Source of the DNA: Halichoerus grypus | Taxonomy: Eukaryota > Chordata > Mammalia > Carnivora > Phocidae | Reading direction: 5' to 3' | Assembly (NCBI RefSeq): GCF_964656455.1 | Contig: NC_135726.1 | Span: forward strand, 31,587,930 to 31,651,929 | Length of the DNA stretch: 64,000 bases | Part shown: in pieces, positions 1 through 17,320 of the stretch | How the letters are laid out: each line of letters begins with the position of its first letter | Numbering within the stretch: the first letter of the stretch is position 1 | Translations under genes and position numbers: made by a program | Notes under the pieces: generated by a model | The model's input: only the letters and a program-made list of their open reading frames with translations | Database searches by the model: none | Told to the model about the DNA's origin: nothing

Positions 1-203
1 CCAATCAATCAAAAATGTTGGTGATGGCCTTTCTAAATTAGTCTACGGGAAGGAACAGCCTGTAAAAATTATAGGCTCCAAAATCACAATCGTGTGCGAT
101 GTTCTATTAAAAATGTTAATGTGATCGTAAGGTAGTGGAAAGTAAAGTGAAGGATCTTTCTGAAGAGCTCCAAAAAAGAAAACTAAATGTGGTAGAATAG
201 GGT

Positions 204-231
204 TGTTTGGTTTGGTTTGGTTTGGTTTGGT
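204..231 (+). repeat. (TTTGG)n microsatellite
   Basis: About five tandem TTTGG units run into a short T run inside SALL1 intron 1. It is a simple repeat with no visible function. Confidence 0.85.
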
Positions 232-3142
232 TTTTTTCCTGGCTGGCCAAACCTTGCTGTGTGGGGCATAGTTTTATTTTTGTTTTCACAGTAGACAGAT
301 CTACTGGAACACTTCAATTTTCTGCCTCCTATTCTGCAATGTTAGGTTGAGATGATGAAAAACTGACAAATTTGAATTGGGTGTCAAGCACCTAAATAGT
401 ACAAGACCTAAAACATCTGGGATTTTTGTATAAATTGGATGGAACTGTAAGTTCACCACCTTATCCTCTAAAAAAAAAAAAACAAAAAAAAAAACAAAAA
501 AAAATCCTGGAAAAATTCCAGCTATCTTTTTGTGTGTACAAACTTAGCAAACCACTACTTCTCAAACGTTCCTGCCTGACTTGGATTATAAAATCAATTT
601 GTATGCAAACGCCATAGAAAAGGAACTGGAATGTTACTTTCACCCTAGTACAGGGAGCAAGGCAACTGTATTTACTATAATGGGGTCACCAGTTGCAATC
701 TTGTGTTAACAGATTATTGAGAAACAAGATAGCAGACGGTCAAAAAATGAATTAGAGCATGTTTGTGTGTGTGTGTATCTTATTACAACTTAAAATATTC
801 CTTCTGGTAGTTAAAGATTCAAACTAGTCCTCATGCTTTGTCTTTGTTGTTGTTGAGCTTCTTCATTGCAGTTCAGTTCAGAATGCAGACAGATATAAAG
901 TTAAGAGCTATTTACAGTAGAGCGACACCTGCTTTTGAAATAAATCAAAATAGATACTGGAATTTTTTTTTTTTTTGGTGTTCATAAACATCAGGAGATT
1001 AAATTAATCGACTCTCCAGTGAGATCAAATGTCAGCTTATTAAAATGTTGTGAAATTCCAAGCTAAAACACGGGCAGCTTTTGAACACAGTCTCTTTCTT
1101 AGAAGCAAGCAGGTATTTATTTTTAAGCATCTACATTTTCCGTCCAGTTAGCACAATCCTAAATCTAAAAATGTTCAGGTTGAAAAACTTGAAAATTCTC
1201 AAGTGAGTCTTGAAGCAGTGCAAATGCCAGAATTCGAGCCCAGGAAAGTAATAATCAGCTAAATCCTGTAAAGTGACCTTCTTTTTATTTTGTCGATATA
1301 TTATGAGAATATCAGATGTTTGCAAGTTATAAAGAATTAAAATGCCCTTTAATCGTGAACACAGATGTGCTAAATATTTGAAGCAACTACATTGTAATGT
1401 GTACAATTGATGAAGTCAGTTTTCTGATTTCCCTTGCTAGTTATTTAGTTCTGAATCTGTCATTATTTGTCTAAGCCCAGCTGACCAAGCAAAACTGTGT
1501 TTTAAAGTGGCTTTATGTTTTGATAAATGTGAGCTGGTTGAAAAGTATTTTCCACTGAATGCAGAGCTTAATAGAACATGCTGACATAATAGTTTTAATG
1601 CATTTTGTTGAAAATGTGTGAACAAACAGAATAGCTTTTGTTCCTTCATAATTGGCTGTAAAAGTAGATGGAAACATAACCATTACATATGGAAATGTGC
1701 AAAGAGAAAGAAATAACATTTCTGTTGAATATATTAGGAATTGCATTTCCTAGTTTAAAATAAGCATCTGAAATGGATGCATCATTTAAAATTGGTTGTC
1801 AAAATAAGAAGCTTTAAACAGAATTTTTGTCACATTATTTTTGTCCCAAGTTAAGCAACATAACTTTAGCGAATTTCGTTTAATATTTTGTTTACATTAT
1901 TTTAAGGCAGGGAGAGAGACAGAAAGTGCTTAAAACAGCACCTTGAATGTGCACAGGAATCCGGTGCCAATTAGGATGATTAAACATTAAATTAAAACTG
2001 AATCATTATTGGTATTTTCTGCTACAGCTAAGATTTGTTTGGTATTGTTAATGCATTTTGCTCTATACCCTTGTGAAGATTAAAAGATGGGTATTAGAAA
2101 AGCTAGCTTGTTAAGTATAACTTAGCTACTCAAATAACACTCCCACTGAATAAAGTGTGCATACATTTGGCATACTTCACCGGGGGTTCTCATCAACTTG
2201 GGCATCACTCAAGGCAAAAAGAGTTAAAGTAATTTCCAGAAGTTAGTATTTAGGCATTAATTATATTTTCTGGAATGCAAAAGTACTCAAGCTTTTTTGG
2301 ATGTTTACTACGAAAAGGCAAATGGCTGGCTCTTTGGAGTTGACTCTTAAGTTTACCGAAAAAGCAACATTTTGAATTTGTATTTATTCATATTTGCAAT
2401 TAGTTTTCTTTTCTTTTTTTTTTTCCCCCTGCAAGTTTTCTGGGAGATTCAATTTGGAAGTCATGGAAACTAACTATTATCTGATTCAGTTCTGCAGAAA
2501 AGCATGCAGGGAGGTAATCCTTGAATTAAACAGTTTTTTTTTTTTTTCACAGCCTTCGGAGATGACCACACACCATTTGTACAACAGAAGTTGGTGTTCC
2601 CCATGCTGGGCAAACAATGGGGCTCCATCCTGTCTTTCAATAGGATGTTAGCTTGGAGTTGGAGATTTTTATGTTTAATTTACAAATGGATCTTAGCGAG
2701 AAGAAATCTGAGCAACCAGTGGAAACAAACATGAAATAAAGGGATTTTTATAATGAAAGGTTCAGGACAATCTGTTAAACAATTGATAACAGTTAAGAGC
2801 AAACTGTTTTTAAAGGCATTCAGACAAGGAGAATTGCACAGCCTTTCCAAACTCTAAACCAAGAATTATTTCTTCCCTTCCCCTTAACTGCACATCCTTC
2901 TAGAAGTTGATGTTGAATCAGAAATGTAAATCTTGTGCCAGTTTTTATAGATATAAAGAGCTCTTTTGATGAAATATTTAGAGGCATAATGTTGCCATTT
3001 GGAGCATAGTGGCATATATTCCTTGAATAGTGGAATGGTAGCCAAGGTTGCATTTTTTAATTTTAAAAATAAACATGCCATGGGGTGATATATAGGTGCC
3101 AGGCAGGCCTTGTAATGGATTATGATCCTTGCCTTTCTCTTT

Positions 3143-3143
<1 letters not shown>

Positions 3144-3183
<40 letters not shown>
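3144..3183 (+). repeat. (TG)20 microsatellite
   Basis: About twenty uninterrupted TG units occur in intron 1 some 670 bases before exon 2. The tract is likely length-polymorphic and can form Z-DNA. Confidence 0.95.
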
Positions 3184-3184
<1 letters not shown>

Positions 3185-3700
3185 GCTTTCTTGTTTGTAT
3201 TCAGCGGAGTCTTGAGCAGTCTGGAGGATTTGTTACTGATGTGGCAAAAGTGTGTTTGTCACCGATCAGCCTTAGCTCAGGTTCTAGGTAGGGGCTGGAG
3301 GTGATTTTTAAGTTGTCAGTCTTCTGCTCGGCGATATGCATCCCCCACTCCCCCCACCCCCCCCCACCCGTCAACAACTGATTGGAACCTGAATGACTAC
3401 AAATTAGTTTAGTGACAGAACAAACTGTCACAGATATCTTTGAATCAGTTGAAAATGAATAAGGTTGACAGAAACTCAAGAGACTAATAAGTCCTCAGAA
3501 TGGTTGCTGGACCCTCTCTGGATGAGTAGACAATAAGGTGTATAAAATATTGGAAATCAATATTTCGCTATGGAATTTCATTATGCACCAATGTCTTCAG
3601 TTCGTAGTATTTTATATTTTGATGGATTATCTGAAGACCATGGCTCTCTGAGATACCAGATTGATAGGAATTCCTCCACACCCTCAACATGTAATTATGA

Positions 3701-8947
<5,247 letters not shown>

Positions 8948-9315
8948 AGCGACTCTGGCTCAGAACGAGAGACCCACGGTTGCCTCCCCCTCCCCTCCTG
9001 GTTCCCCCAGATCGATGAACTACAACATTATGGAGACATTCTTTTTGTACCTTGTTCAACTTCTAGAGTTATAAGAAAGCTTATTTATTAGTGATATAAC
9101 CTGGCTTTGCAAACAGAATGCAAGCGTTAACTTTGGTCTTCTGTATTTTGGACTAAATACTAATTGACTAGAGTGCTGTAAATTTGCTGTAACATTTATG
9201 GCAATCGCAAGTTGCCCTGCTAGGCGGTCTTAATCTGGCATTAACTTATTTTCTATATCCGGTTTAATATGAATTCTGGTGTTGATGCAATGCCTCAGTG
9301 ATGCATTAGATCTCT

Positions 9316-9321
9316 AATAAA
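9316..9321 (+). promoter_or_regulatory. SALL1: Proximal poly(A) signal AATAAA of SALL1
   Basis: A canonical AATAAA hexamer lies about 370 bases after the stop, with GT-rich sequence downstream. It could give a short 3' UTR that excludes the T-rich segment. Confidence 0.55.
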
Positions 9322-9814
9322 GTCTGTATATAAATGTACACTTTGATCCTGCTGGAAAAATTTTATCAGCAAACACGTTGTCTAATCTTTCAAAACAAAT
9401 TTAAGCGAAGGACTGAAAGTACAGACTGATCAATGTGGTTCTTTGAAAGGTTTGGGTTTTTTTGTTTTGTTTTGTTTTGTTTTATTTTTATTGGAAAATT
9501 CAACCTGCTTTTTTTTTTTTTTTGTAGATTTAACCATTTCCGTTTTGAACTGCTATTTGTATTGTGCTTTTTACTTGAGTCGTCCTCAATGTTGATAAGT
9601 TTCTGTACAGTAATAAGCACGCAGAATTCTTTAGAGAAAATACAAGTGTTGTTTTGGTAGTTGAAACTGAGACGTAACATTTTGCCTTGTAGGTATATTC
9701 ACAATAGAAAATGTGTGCTGGAATTACACAATGCTGCTAATTATGGCATCTTGAACAACCATCAGTGGAGAAAATGTAGATGCTCTTGTATATACGATAA
9801 GAAATATCACTTTC

Positions 9815-9820
9815 ATTAAA
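9815..9820 (+). promoter_or_regulatory. SALL1: Distal poly(A) signal ATTAAA of SALL1
   Basis: An ATTAAA hexamer sits about 870 bases after the stop and is followed within 30 bases by a TGTTCC/TT-containing region. It is the best candidate for the main end of the transcript. Confidence 0.5.
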
Positions 9821-9840
9821 ATGTACATATGTTCCTTACA

Positions 9841-10018
9841 AGAGCAAATGCTTCTTCTTGATCAAGAGAGCAGGTATAGTGTTTGTTTATTTTGTATTAG
9901 GTATGGAACAAAAAAAATTGGACTGTTACATGCACTTTCTTGGAAAGTTGAAAGGAAAGGGGGGGGGGTCCAATTTCTTTAACATTTAATACTTACTAAC
10001 AACAGAGATACTGTAATT
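9841..10018. other. Non-coding flank before the gap
   Basis: AT-rich sequence follows the presumed SALL1 end, with a run of nine G near 9960. Nothing else is seen. Confidence 0.6.
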
Positions 10019-10218
10019 NNNNNNNNNNNNNNNNNNNNNNNNNNNNNNNNNNNNNNNNNNNNNNNNNNNNNNNNNNNNNNNNNNNNNNNNNNNNNNNNNN
10101 NNNNNNNNNNNNNNNNNNNNNNNNNNNNNNNNNNNNNNNNNNNNNNNNNNNNNNNNNNNNNNNNNNNNNNNNNNNNNNNNNNNNNNNNNNNNNNNNNNNN
10201 NNNNNNNNNNNNNNNNNN
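10019..10218. other. Assembly gap (200 N)
   Basis: Exactly 200 undetermined bases separate the SALL1 3' flank from the CpG-rich region. A round number suggests the true length may not be measured. Sequence just before the gap ends soon after a homopolymer run. Confidence 0.99.
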
Positions 10219-10690
10219 TTAGAGGATCTAGATATTTGGCCAGATAACTATGACTCGTTTGGGCACTCTGCTCACATCCCCACCCCCAAGAAGGAGGAAA
10301 AATGAAAGGAAATAAAAAGCTGTTATTGGAGGTTTCATCTGGACGTCATCCCTGAAGCAGGACATTGGCCCATTTAGATTTCAGGTTTATTTCAACTGTG
10401 CTCATTTTCTCTTCCCTTGATATTCAGTGGCTTTTCTCAAGAGAAAGCAGCATGGCTAGAGAATGCCCCATGCAGGGGGGGGAATATATAATCTGACTCT
10501 GAAACTAGGCCTCAACCCAGAGAGGTCAACGTGTTCTTTAATTAGGCTTTCAGGCATTGAAACACACATCATACTGAGAAGAAAAACTCCATTACAACTT
10601 GAGTATTTTGTCATCAAATTCAATCTGATTCTTCCTCTCTCCTTTTGTTCTAGGGGAAACATGTTTTCCTCCTGAGCACTATTTTGGGGT
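10219..10690. other. Unique non-coding interval
   Basis: No repeat, RNA gene or credible reading frame was seen. It is moderately AT-rich and leads into the CpG island. Confidence 0.5.
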
Positions 10691-10779
10691 GAGCAAACGG
10701 ACAGGGTGGAAGTTGGTGTCTTCAGGGGTCCGGCGATTTGTTTCTTTCAGGGAGGTAGGTGTGAGCCCGTGGCCCGTGG

Positions 10780-11690
10780 CCCTGCACCCAGGTAAGGGAC
10801 AAGCATCGGCCGCCTCCAGTAGAAGTTTGCACCGGGGCGCAGGCCACCCTATGGCCACCCCGGGACGCGCCTCCCCAAGCTGGACAAGGCGGGGGCAAGT
10901 GCCCCCCAAACCAGGAGAGGTGCGGGGAGGGGGGCTGTGCGGCAGCGTCGGGTGCAGAGGATCTCCGCGACACTTCAGCGCGCAAGCATTGGGGGATTGA
11001 GCCTCTGCAGTCCCGGCCACGCGCCCCAAGAGAGCTGCCTTTGCTCAAGAGTGGGGACACGGAGGCAAGGCCGCAGTTCTGGCCAGAAGCTCTTATTCTA
11101 CGCGGGCCAGAAAGAGGACGTTTCCGTGGCGTTCGGGCGTCTCTCCCCTTCCCACGGCTGGGCGCGGCGAAGAGGGGGCGCCCCGGGCCGCGTGGCCTCG
11201 GGGTCAGGGCCCTCCTCCCGGAAGCGGCCCCTGCGCCCCGGGACAGGCTGGGGGGGTCCGCGCCGCGGGCCACCGGGAGGGGCGGGCTCGCAGTGCCCCC
11301 TCCGCGCCCCTCCCGCCCCTCCAGAGGGGCCCAGCGGGCCGAGCCCCGACGCCCACCCCTGGCGCACGCCGGGCCGGGGCCCAGCTCGCCGCCCCCAGCC
11401 CCCGGGGCTCCCACTCGCCGGCCGCCCGCGGGGTCACGGCCCTGCGCCACCCCGGGCTGCGCGTCCGCTTCCGCGAGGCGGGCGGTCTGGGCCTGGAGCC
11501 GGACAATTGTTTCTCTCCCCGGCTCACCACCGACCTCCTCCCTTCTAGCGTTTTCTGGAAGGGAGTTAAGGGGAGCCCCGGCAACTTTTCGCTTAGACAG
11601 ACTTCCCGAGGCAGCCGAAGCCCCGGGGTCCCGGTCTCTCCCCCTCCCTGCGCCTTTGTCCCTGCCGAGCCATCCATCGATCCGCTATCT
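10780..11690. promoter_or_regulatory. CpG island downstream of SALL1
   Basis: About 0.9 kb of very GC-rich DNA retains many CpG dinucleotides, densest from about 10950 to 11500, in contrast to the AT-rich flanks. CpG retention implies germline hypomethylation, as in promoters or developmental 'DNA methylation valleys'. It lies about 1 kb beyond the SALL1 poly(A) site, so it could be a promoter for a non-coding or antisense transcript, or an orphan island of the SALL1 domain. Overlapping open frames of 200-253 codons on both strands reflect stop-codon depletion in GC-rich DNA, not a gene: no domain is recognisable. Core promoter elements were not clear. Confidence 0.75.
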
Positions 11691-11699
11691 CTCTAACCT

Positions 11700-13400
11700 A
11701 TTGATCATTACCTGCCCACTCGCCTTGCTGTTCATTTCCAAATCAAGGCTCGCCCTCAGCCCCGCTGCCCTTCCCTGTGCGATCCCTACGCTCGGCCTTT
11801 AGGCTCAGCCCCGCGGGAGAGACACGGATTCCTATCTGTAAAACAACGTGGTTTATTTCAAGGCGGAGCCCGTTAACGCACCAGCCCCCCCCGCCCCCCC
11901 TCCCCGGCTAAGCCTCAGCCCCTCGCTTGGCCGCCTGGCTTAGCCCCTTCTGAAACTTGGGGTGCGTGGAGGTAGTTTGAAAACCAAGAAGAACCGAATT
12001 TCCTGGGTTGTTGCTGCCGGGAATGACGACCGTGAAGTTGACGACATTTTTGAACTAAAAATATGGATTTGGGTGACATGGCGCCCCAGTTCCTATTTTT
12101 ACAATGTGCACTGTGAAAGTATAGAAGAGTACAGCGAATCATGTAACGAACCCCCTTGTCTAAAAAATATATTTGGAAGGGCAGTGTAGTGATTGACAGG
12201 GACCTGGGGAGGAAAAAAGAAGAGAGACCAATGAGGGAACCAAGCTGCCCAAGACACCCCTCCCAGGAATGACTGTGGGGGAAGGGGTGGGGGAGGGGGG
12301 AAACAGGTTCCTGCCGACCCTTTAGAGACACCTGAAAATGACTCTTGAGTTTTGAGTTTTCACATCTCAGTCCTCACAGACCAGGTTGATTCGACTGACT
12401 TTTATAGGTGTGGGATGGACAGTTTTGTTTTTTTTTTTAATTAGAAAAAGTGTTCATACAGAAAATCCTAAATGATTTGCAGTTGACATAAACTTCTAGC
12501 AGTAGATTATTTGCTTATTGTTTTTGGCGTGTTGTGAATGTCAAGAATGAGAGAACCTAAGGGAAAAAAAGGAGAAAGAAAAGGCTCCCACTCTGTTAAA
12601 ACTTAGCAGCCCCGTTAGAAAAATAAAGCGTCGGAACCTTTACTAGGAGTCACACACTCTACCCCAAGTGAAACAAATGTCAGAGGGGGTAACAAAGTGG
12701 GAAAACATGCAAAGTGAATTTCAAAGGGTTCTACAGCAAAGCGCAATCTGAGATTCACAGAAAGTGGAGACGGATAAGACAGGAATTAGGTCATCGCGTC
12801 CAGACCCCAGGAAATATGTTTAGATCAAAGCCTGCTCCGTTAGAATAAACAAAACAGGGCCCATTGGGCCCTACCAATATTTTCATCTCCGTGCTAAGAG
12901 CTGCTAATCTAACCGGCTCTAGTTGATGAAAGAGGGTAAAAATTACAACTGTAAAAATGACTAAGTAAAAAAAATGTCCTCTCGACTATAATAGGAAGAT
13001 AAAGATTTAGATTTGAGCTAAAAAGTAACACGATCCAGGCCCAGATCAACACAAACTTCCTGGAATTTTAGCACTAACTAAATTATCTAATCCCAGGCCA
13101 TTGTTCCCTCCTTGTCCTCCACCCCCCTCCCACCAACCCATGCAATTGAATATGCCAGATGATTTACATAAAAAAATTGTTAAATTTTAACTGCAGTCTA
13201 AAAGCCTTGCAGGAGGCCAGCCTTTGGGTTCGCTTACTTTACATTCCTTAAGGACGTACCCCCCACTAACCCCACTGTCGCCTGTGCCCCCTGCCCAGGC
13301 AGTTGTCAAGGGGGGGAAGCGTGCTGGCCTTTATTGTTAGGAGTGGTTCTTTAAGGCCAGTCTTTGAGTTTGGCTTCTTTCCACGGAGGGCAGATAGACA
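11700..13400. other. Repeat-poor non-coding block, enhancer-like at 12420-13250
   Basis: No SINE, LINE or DNA transposon was recognised. From about 12420 to 13250 the DNA is AT-rich, with a TCF/LEF-type AGATCAAAG (12822-12830) and several TAAT cores. G-rich and C-rich runs occur near 12270-12300 and 11885-11905. No open frame with coding character was found. A conserved regulatory role is inferred from the context next to SALL1 and the absence of repeats. Confidence 0.45.
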
Positions 13401-14190
13401 GAGACTAGAGCGTGTGTCCTAGAAGCCAGGCTTTGGGTCCACACCATTGGGCAGCCCTTGATGCGTTAGCAGCTAAGCCCAAGTACTGCGTAAAGCTTAC
13501 GTTCACAGCAGAGCTGACGTACTGACACCAACAGCCAGGGAACATTTGATAGATAGAAACATCCAGAAACGGGACAGGAAATCCCAGCGAAGGAAAATTC
13601 ACCCAGGCTAAATCCAGGGTTGCAGTTCCTTGCTGAGCTGGGTTTCCTCTTAACTGTTTAAACATATGATTTGGCTCCTCTTTGTGTTTCTGCGTCCATC
13701 TGAGCTCAAGTTTAACAAAGACTCGGGTCCCCTCCAAAGCCAGGACGACGGGGGTGGGGCATGGGCCTTTATAAACACCGCCAGGAACAGGCCATCTTAT
13801 GTGCGGGGGCCCATGGCGACTCACCTCGCAGAGGGTAAACTGGGGATCAGCTTGGGACTTACGATCCACCAAGGGCTCTGAGGAAAAGTGGCCCTGTGTC
13901 GGAGGCCACTCAAACCGATCCTGCCTCGTTAGGCCCACGGTGGGACCCCATCCAGCTGACCAAGTACAGGCTGGATCCCCACGCGGCACAGTCGGTCGGT
14001 TAGGACCTGGGTGCGGAGAGGCCGGGGCTCACGTCATCTTGTAATCACAGCCACATCCAGTGTGAGGCCGGGACGGTCACCTAGAAACATGGGTGCAGGC
14101 CCCACTCCTGATGGAAGGGACAGGGAGGGACATAAAAGCCTGCAGAGCTCCTTCTACATTCAGAATCTGGGGTGCTTCCACATGTCTCAT
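13400..14190. other. Non-coding interval, nothing recognised
   Basis: Mixed-composition sequence with a minus-strand open frame of 194 codons that has no recognisable domain. No known repeat was identified. Confidence 0.4.
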
Positions 14191-14320
14191 CTTGTTACAG
14201 TTCTGTGAGGCGGGCAGGGCCACTGTCATTTACCAAATGACAAAACTGAGTCCCAGAGAGCAGAGAAGGAACACCAGGAGTCGGGGAGCCTTCACTTGCT
14301 TGACAGCCAACCGCAAGGTG
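14190..14320 (-). repeat. MIR fragment
   Basis: The block from 'cttgttacagttctgtgagg' to 'aaaactgagtcccagag' is the reverse complement of the MIR core (fractured 'cctcagtttcctcatctgtaaaatggg'). It is an ancient, diverged copy. Confidence 0.65.
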
Positions 14321-14799
14321 CAGTCCTAACTTGCCTGACCCATGGACCGCTTTCCCCATCTGTACCACGCAAGGCTTGCTTTCCGTCAGTATTTCCAGTA
14401 CCTTCCATCAGACTCTACCGTGGTCTCCATGTCACACTATCCCAGTCCCACCCAGACTCTTACCTATTTGATAATTTCATGTAAGTTACTCCCTCTTTAA
14501 AAGTGAGTGTATTTATTTTAGAAGGAATAGGAAACACTGAATTTGATTCTCTGCAATAGTCTTTCCAGCCTTGTGCAGGAGAAATCTTACCACTCTCGGC
14601 CATTCAGTGCCGTGCCCCAAATCCAAATAACACCAATACCAACACCACCAAATGATACCAATGCGTCCACTGCTGTGTCCTCTCCTGATTTTCCAACTGC
14701 CTCTTGCTTTAGACAAGTGTGAGGCCCGTGAGTCTTGGAGAGTTTTCTTTCCTGGTCGCCATCCCAACCCTCTACTTGTCAGCACGCCTTGGCCCTGGC

Positions 14800-14945
14800 C
14801 CAGAGTTTTTCAAACTGTGGGTTGGGACCCATTGGTGCATTATGCAATCAGCCTAGTGGGTCATCATCAGCATTATTTTTTAAATGGAATAGAGTAGAAA
14901 GTATCAGTATATATCACACTCGATAGTAAGGGTGAGTAGTGTCTT
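14800..14945 (+). mobile_element. hAT-type non-autonomous DNA transposon remnant
   Basis: 'TTTTTCAAACTGTGGGTTGGG', then 'tagtgggtcatcatcagcat' and 'atagtaagggtgagtagtgt', matches an old hAT-Charlie type element (possibly MER58) as I remember it. Family naming is uncertain; DNA-transposon origin is more secure. Confidence 0.5.
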
Positions 14946-15642
14946 ACTCATTTCAGTTGTGTGTGTATGTGAGTGAGTGTATGTGCACGCTCACGGGTGC
15001 ACGAGGACACAGCGATAAATGCACTTAGCGTGGTCGCCATCAAAAAAGTTGGAAAGCCACTTACAAAGGCCCTGGAAAAGACGGTTTCTCTCCTCTCTCT
15101 TTCTCAGCTGAAATCACAGCACCAGGGGCTTTCAAGAGGAGCCTGGTGGTCAGATTTGGGGATGGGTAGAGCAGAGATGAAGGCACAGGCAGATAACCTA
15201 AGCTCCCCAGCTCTCTGCAATGACTCATCCATTATGCAGAGTTTTCTACCTGCTGCTTCTGCAGGAAAGGAGAGGCGAGCAGCGGGACTCCTGGTGTCGG
15301 CCTGTGTGTTCTCCCCTCTTGGGCTGCTTCCATGTGGAGGATTTTAAAAGCATTTTGCTGTAAAGGGGATTTCTCCTTAAACGCACACTTGAGTGCCAAA
15401 GAGAAAAGCCAAACTGAGCGCTAAAGCTTACTCATTGCACTAAACCGCACTGTCCCATGAAGATCCTTCCCCCCCATTGGAAATTGGGCCCCAGCTCTTG
15501 GGTACCTAAGATACCTTCCCTCCGGAACCCTGCCATTTTTGAGCATCCCTAGTCATGGTGCTCACTACGGGGCCCAGTAGTACGTGGTCCTGAGCAATCA
15601 TTCCTAGCTGAGTCCTTTTCAGAAACACTGCTGGGGCGGGGT

Positions 15643-15812
15643 GGGGGCCCTGGATGGCGCTGTCGATTAAGCGTCTGCCTTCGGCTCAGGTCGTGATCCT
15701 GGGTCCCGGGGTGGAGCTCCGCATCGGGCTCCCTGCTCAGTGGGGAGCTTGCTCCTCCCTCTGCCTTCTGTTCTCTCTCTGACAAAGAAATAAATAAAAT
15801 CTTTTTTTAAAA
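15643..15812 (+). mobile_element. SINEC (CAN) element
   Basis: A tRNA-derived carnivore SINE in forward orientation. The head 'ggatggcgctgtcgattaag' is diverged, then 'cgtctgccttcggctcaggt', a CT-rich body and a tail with AATAAATAAAATCTTT. It is older than the copies with perfect duplications elsewhere. Confidence 0.92.
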
Positions 15813-15834
15813 GATGTATGTATAGTGATTATGA

Positions 15835-16070
15835 AAGGTCAGACATCGTGTTAGATGCTTTACTTGAATTAACTCATTTAATCCCTGTAACGACCACATG
15901 AGGTGGGGACTATTGAGACACCCATTTTATGGATCGGGAAACTAAGGTACAGAGAGATTAGCTGAAATGTCTAAAGGCACACATCTGGTAAACAGAATTT
16001 AAGCCCAGACAACCCAGCTCCAGGATGTGCATGCTTAGCTTTTAACCACTATGCTATCCTTTTGCCCTGT
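15835..16070 (-). repeat. MIR element, near full length
   Basis: 'TTAACTCATTTAATCCCTGTAA', then 'cattttatggatcgggaaac', 'aggtacagagagatta' and 'ttttaaccactatgctatcc' are the successive parts of a MIR read in reverse. It is one of the best preserved MIRs in the window. Confidence 0.85.
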
Positions 16071-16099
16071 CACAGATCTTTCCAAGAAACCACCTGCCA

Positions 16100-16940
16100 G
16101 TCCCTCCCCAAGGAAACCCCAGGCCCAGAGTTACAAAATAAGTAAATCAAAGCTCTGCACCTTTTGCTTTTTCTACTCTATTTAGAGGTCTCCTGAGTGG
16201 TAGCATCTTGCAGGATTCACAGGCAAGTGCTCTGCTTCCCAAACACCTGCTCTTCTTGCCAGGAGAACCCTCCTGACCAGGGTCCTTCATGCTCAGCATG
16301 CAGTGTAGACAGAAATAGCAGGTATCCACACTAAGTGTAAATCCACACACTAATTCCAGTACCTTCCTTCAGTGAGCGCTGGATGCTTTATGCGTGTGAT
16401 AAGCATTATCTACCCTGTAAAGACCTTGCTAATACTTACAGATCAAAATATTTTTGTATCTTTTCCATAGAGGAAATGATCCAGCCACCTAGCAGTGTGG
16501 GGGGCTTTGCTTGCCTCCCTCTTTCCCTCTCTCATGGGAAAATGCATCAGTTGGTTTTCCTTTTCTTGTTCACACACGACAAGTCATGCAATCTTTCACC
16601 GGGGCGGAGGTTGGGGGGGGGGGGGGAGTTTCATCTGATTTATCACAGCAGAGAGACAGTCAGCAGGCATGAGTAGCTGGTATCCGTTTGTCTCCCTGTG
16701 AGGAGAATTGACGACATTCACATTTTCTTACTGCACAAAGCCAGATGGGCAAATTCCTGGAAAATCAAGGAAAGGTTAAGGACAAGAGCTAAAATTTAGG
16801 AGGACGGTCAGGTTTTCACGATCTGCACGTGCCATGGAGGGAGGGGGAAGGATGAGAAGGTTGGGGTGGCTGAGCTTCCTTCTCTGGGGGTCAGCCCCTG
16901 ATTGGCCAGCGTATCCACTTCCCAGGTCTGTTGGGACAAA
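16100..16940. other. Non-coding interval with poly-G run
   Basis: No gene or clear dispersed repeat is visible. A run of about fifteen G near 16612-16626 may be length-uncertain in the assembly. Confidence 0.4.
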
Positions 16941-16944
16941 TAAG

Positions 16945-17320
16945 ACAACAGAAACACTCTATCACAGTTGTAGAGGTTGCAAGTCAGTCAGGACGTTGGC
17001 AGAGCCATGTTCCCTGTGAAAGCTCTTGGGGAGAATCTGGTCCATGCCTTTCTCTTAGCTTCTGGTGTTGCTGGTGGTCTTTGGCGTCCCTTGGCTTGTA
17101 GACGCATCCCTCCCATCTCTGCTCTCAGTGGCACGTGATAGTTCTCATCTGTTCTCCTCATCTTCCCTCCGTGTGTCTTCTCTTCGTATAGGGACACTGG
17201 TCGCATGGACTCAGGGTCTGCCCTAAGGACTTCATCTGAACCTGATTACATCAGCAAAGACGATTTCCAAATAAGGTGGCCCGGGCAGACACCCAGGGCT
17301 AGAGGGAGGCCATCACAAAA
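16945..17320. repeat. Old dispersed repeat, probably LTR-derived
   Basis: The stretch resembles a common mammalian interspersed repeat (parts such as 'ggacactggtcgcatgga', 'cctgattacatcagcaaaga' and 'atttccaaataaggtggccc'). A similar copy is at 63345-63800. I cannot name the family with certainty; an ERVL-MaLR LTR is my best guess. Confidence 0.4.

Larger units (their letters stand above)
8948..9840 (+). other. SALL1: SALL1 3' UTR
   Basis: After the stop codon the sequence is AU-rich, with TTATTTATTA at about 9079-9088 and TTTTG/T-rich runs near 9452-9530. These are typical of a regulated, short-lived mRNA. The likely end is 15-25 bases after the ATTAAA at 9815-9820, giving a 3' UTR of about 0.9 kb. 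The exact cleavage site is inferred. Confidence 0.7.

Noticed and set aside
10722..11802. Open frames of 203-253 codons on both strands in the CpG island
   Set aside because: They overlap each other in several frames, are dominated by Arg, Pro, Gly and Ala, and show no domain. Stop codons are rare in such GC-rich DNA, so they are expected by chance.
13405..13989. Minus-strand 194-codon frame (MPRGDPACTWSAGW...)
   Set aside because: No recognisable domain, mixed composition and no conserved-looking motif. Length is within chance for 64 kb of six-frame sequence.
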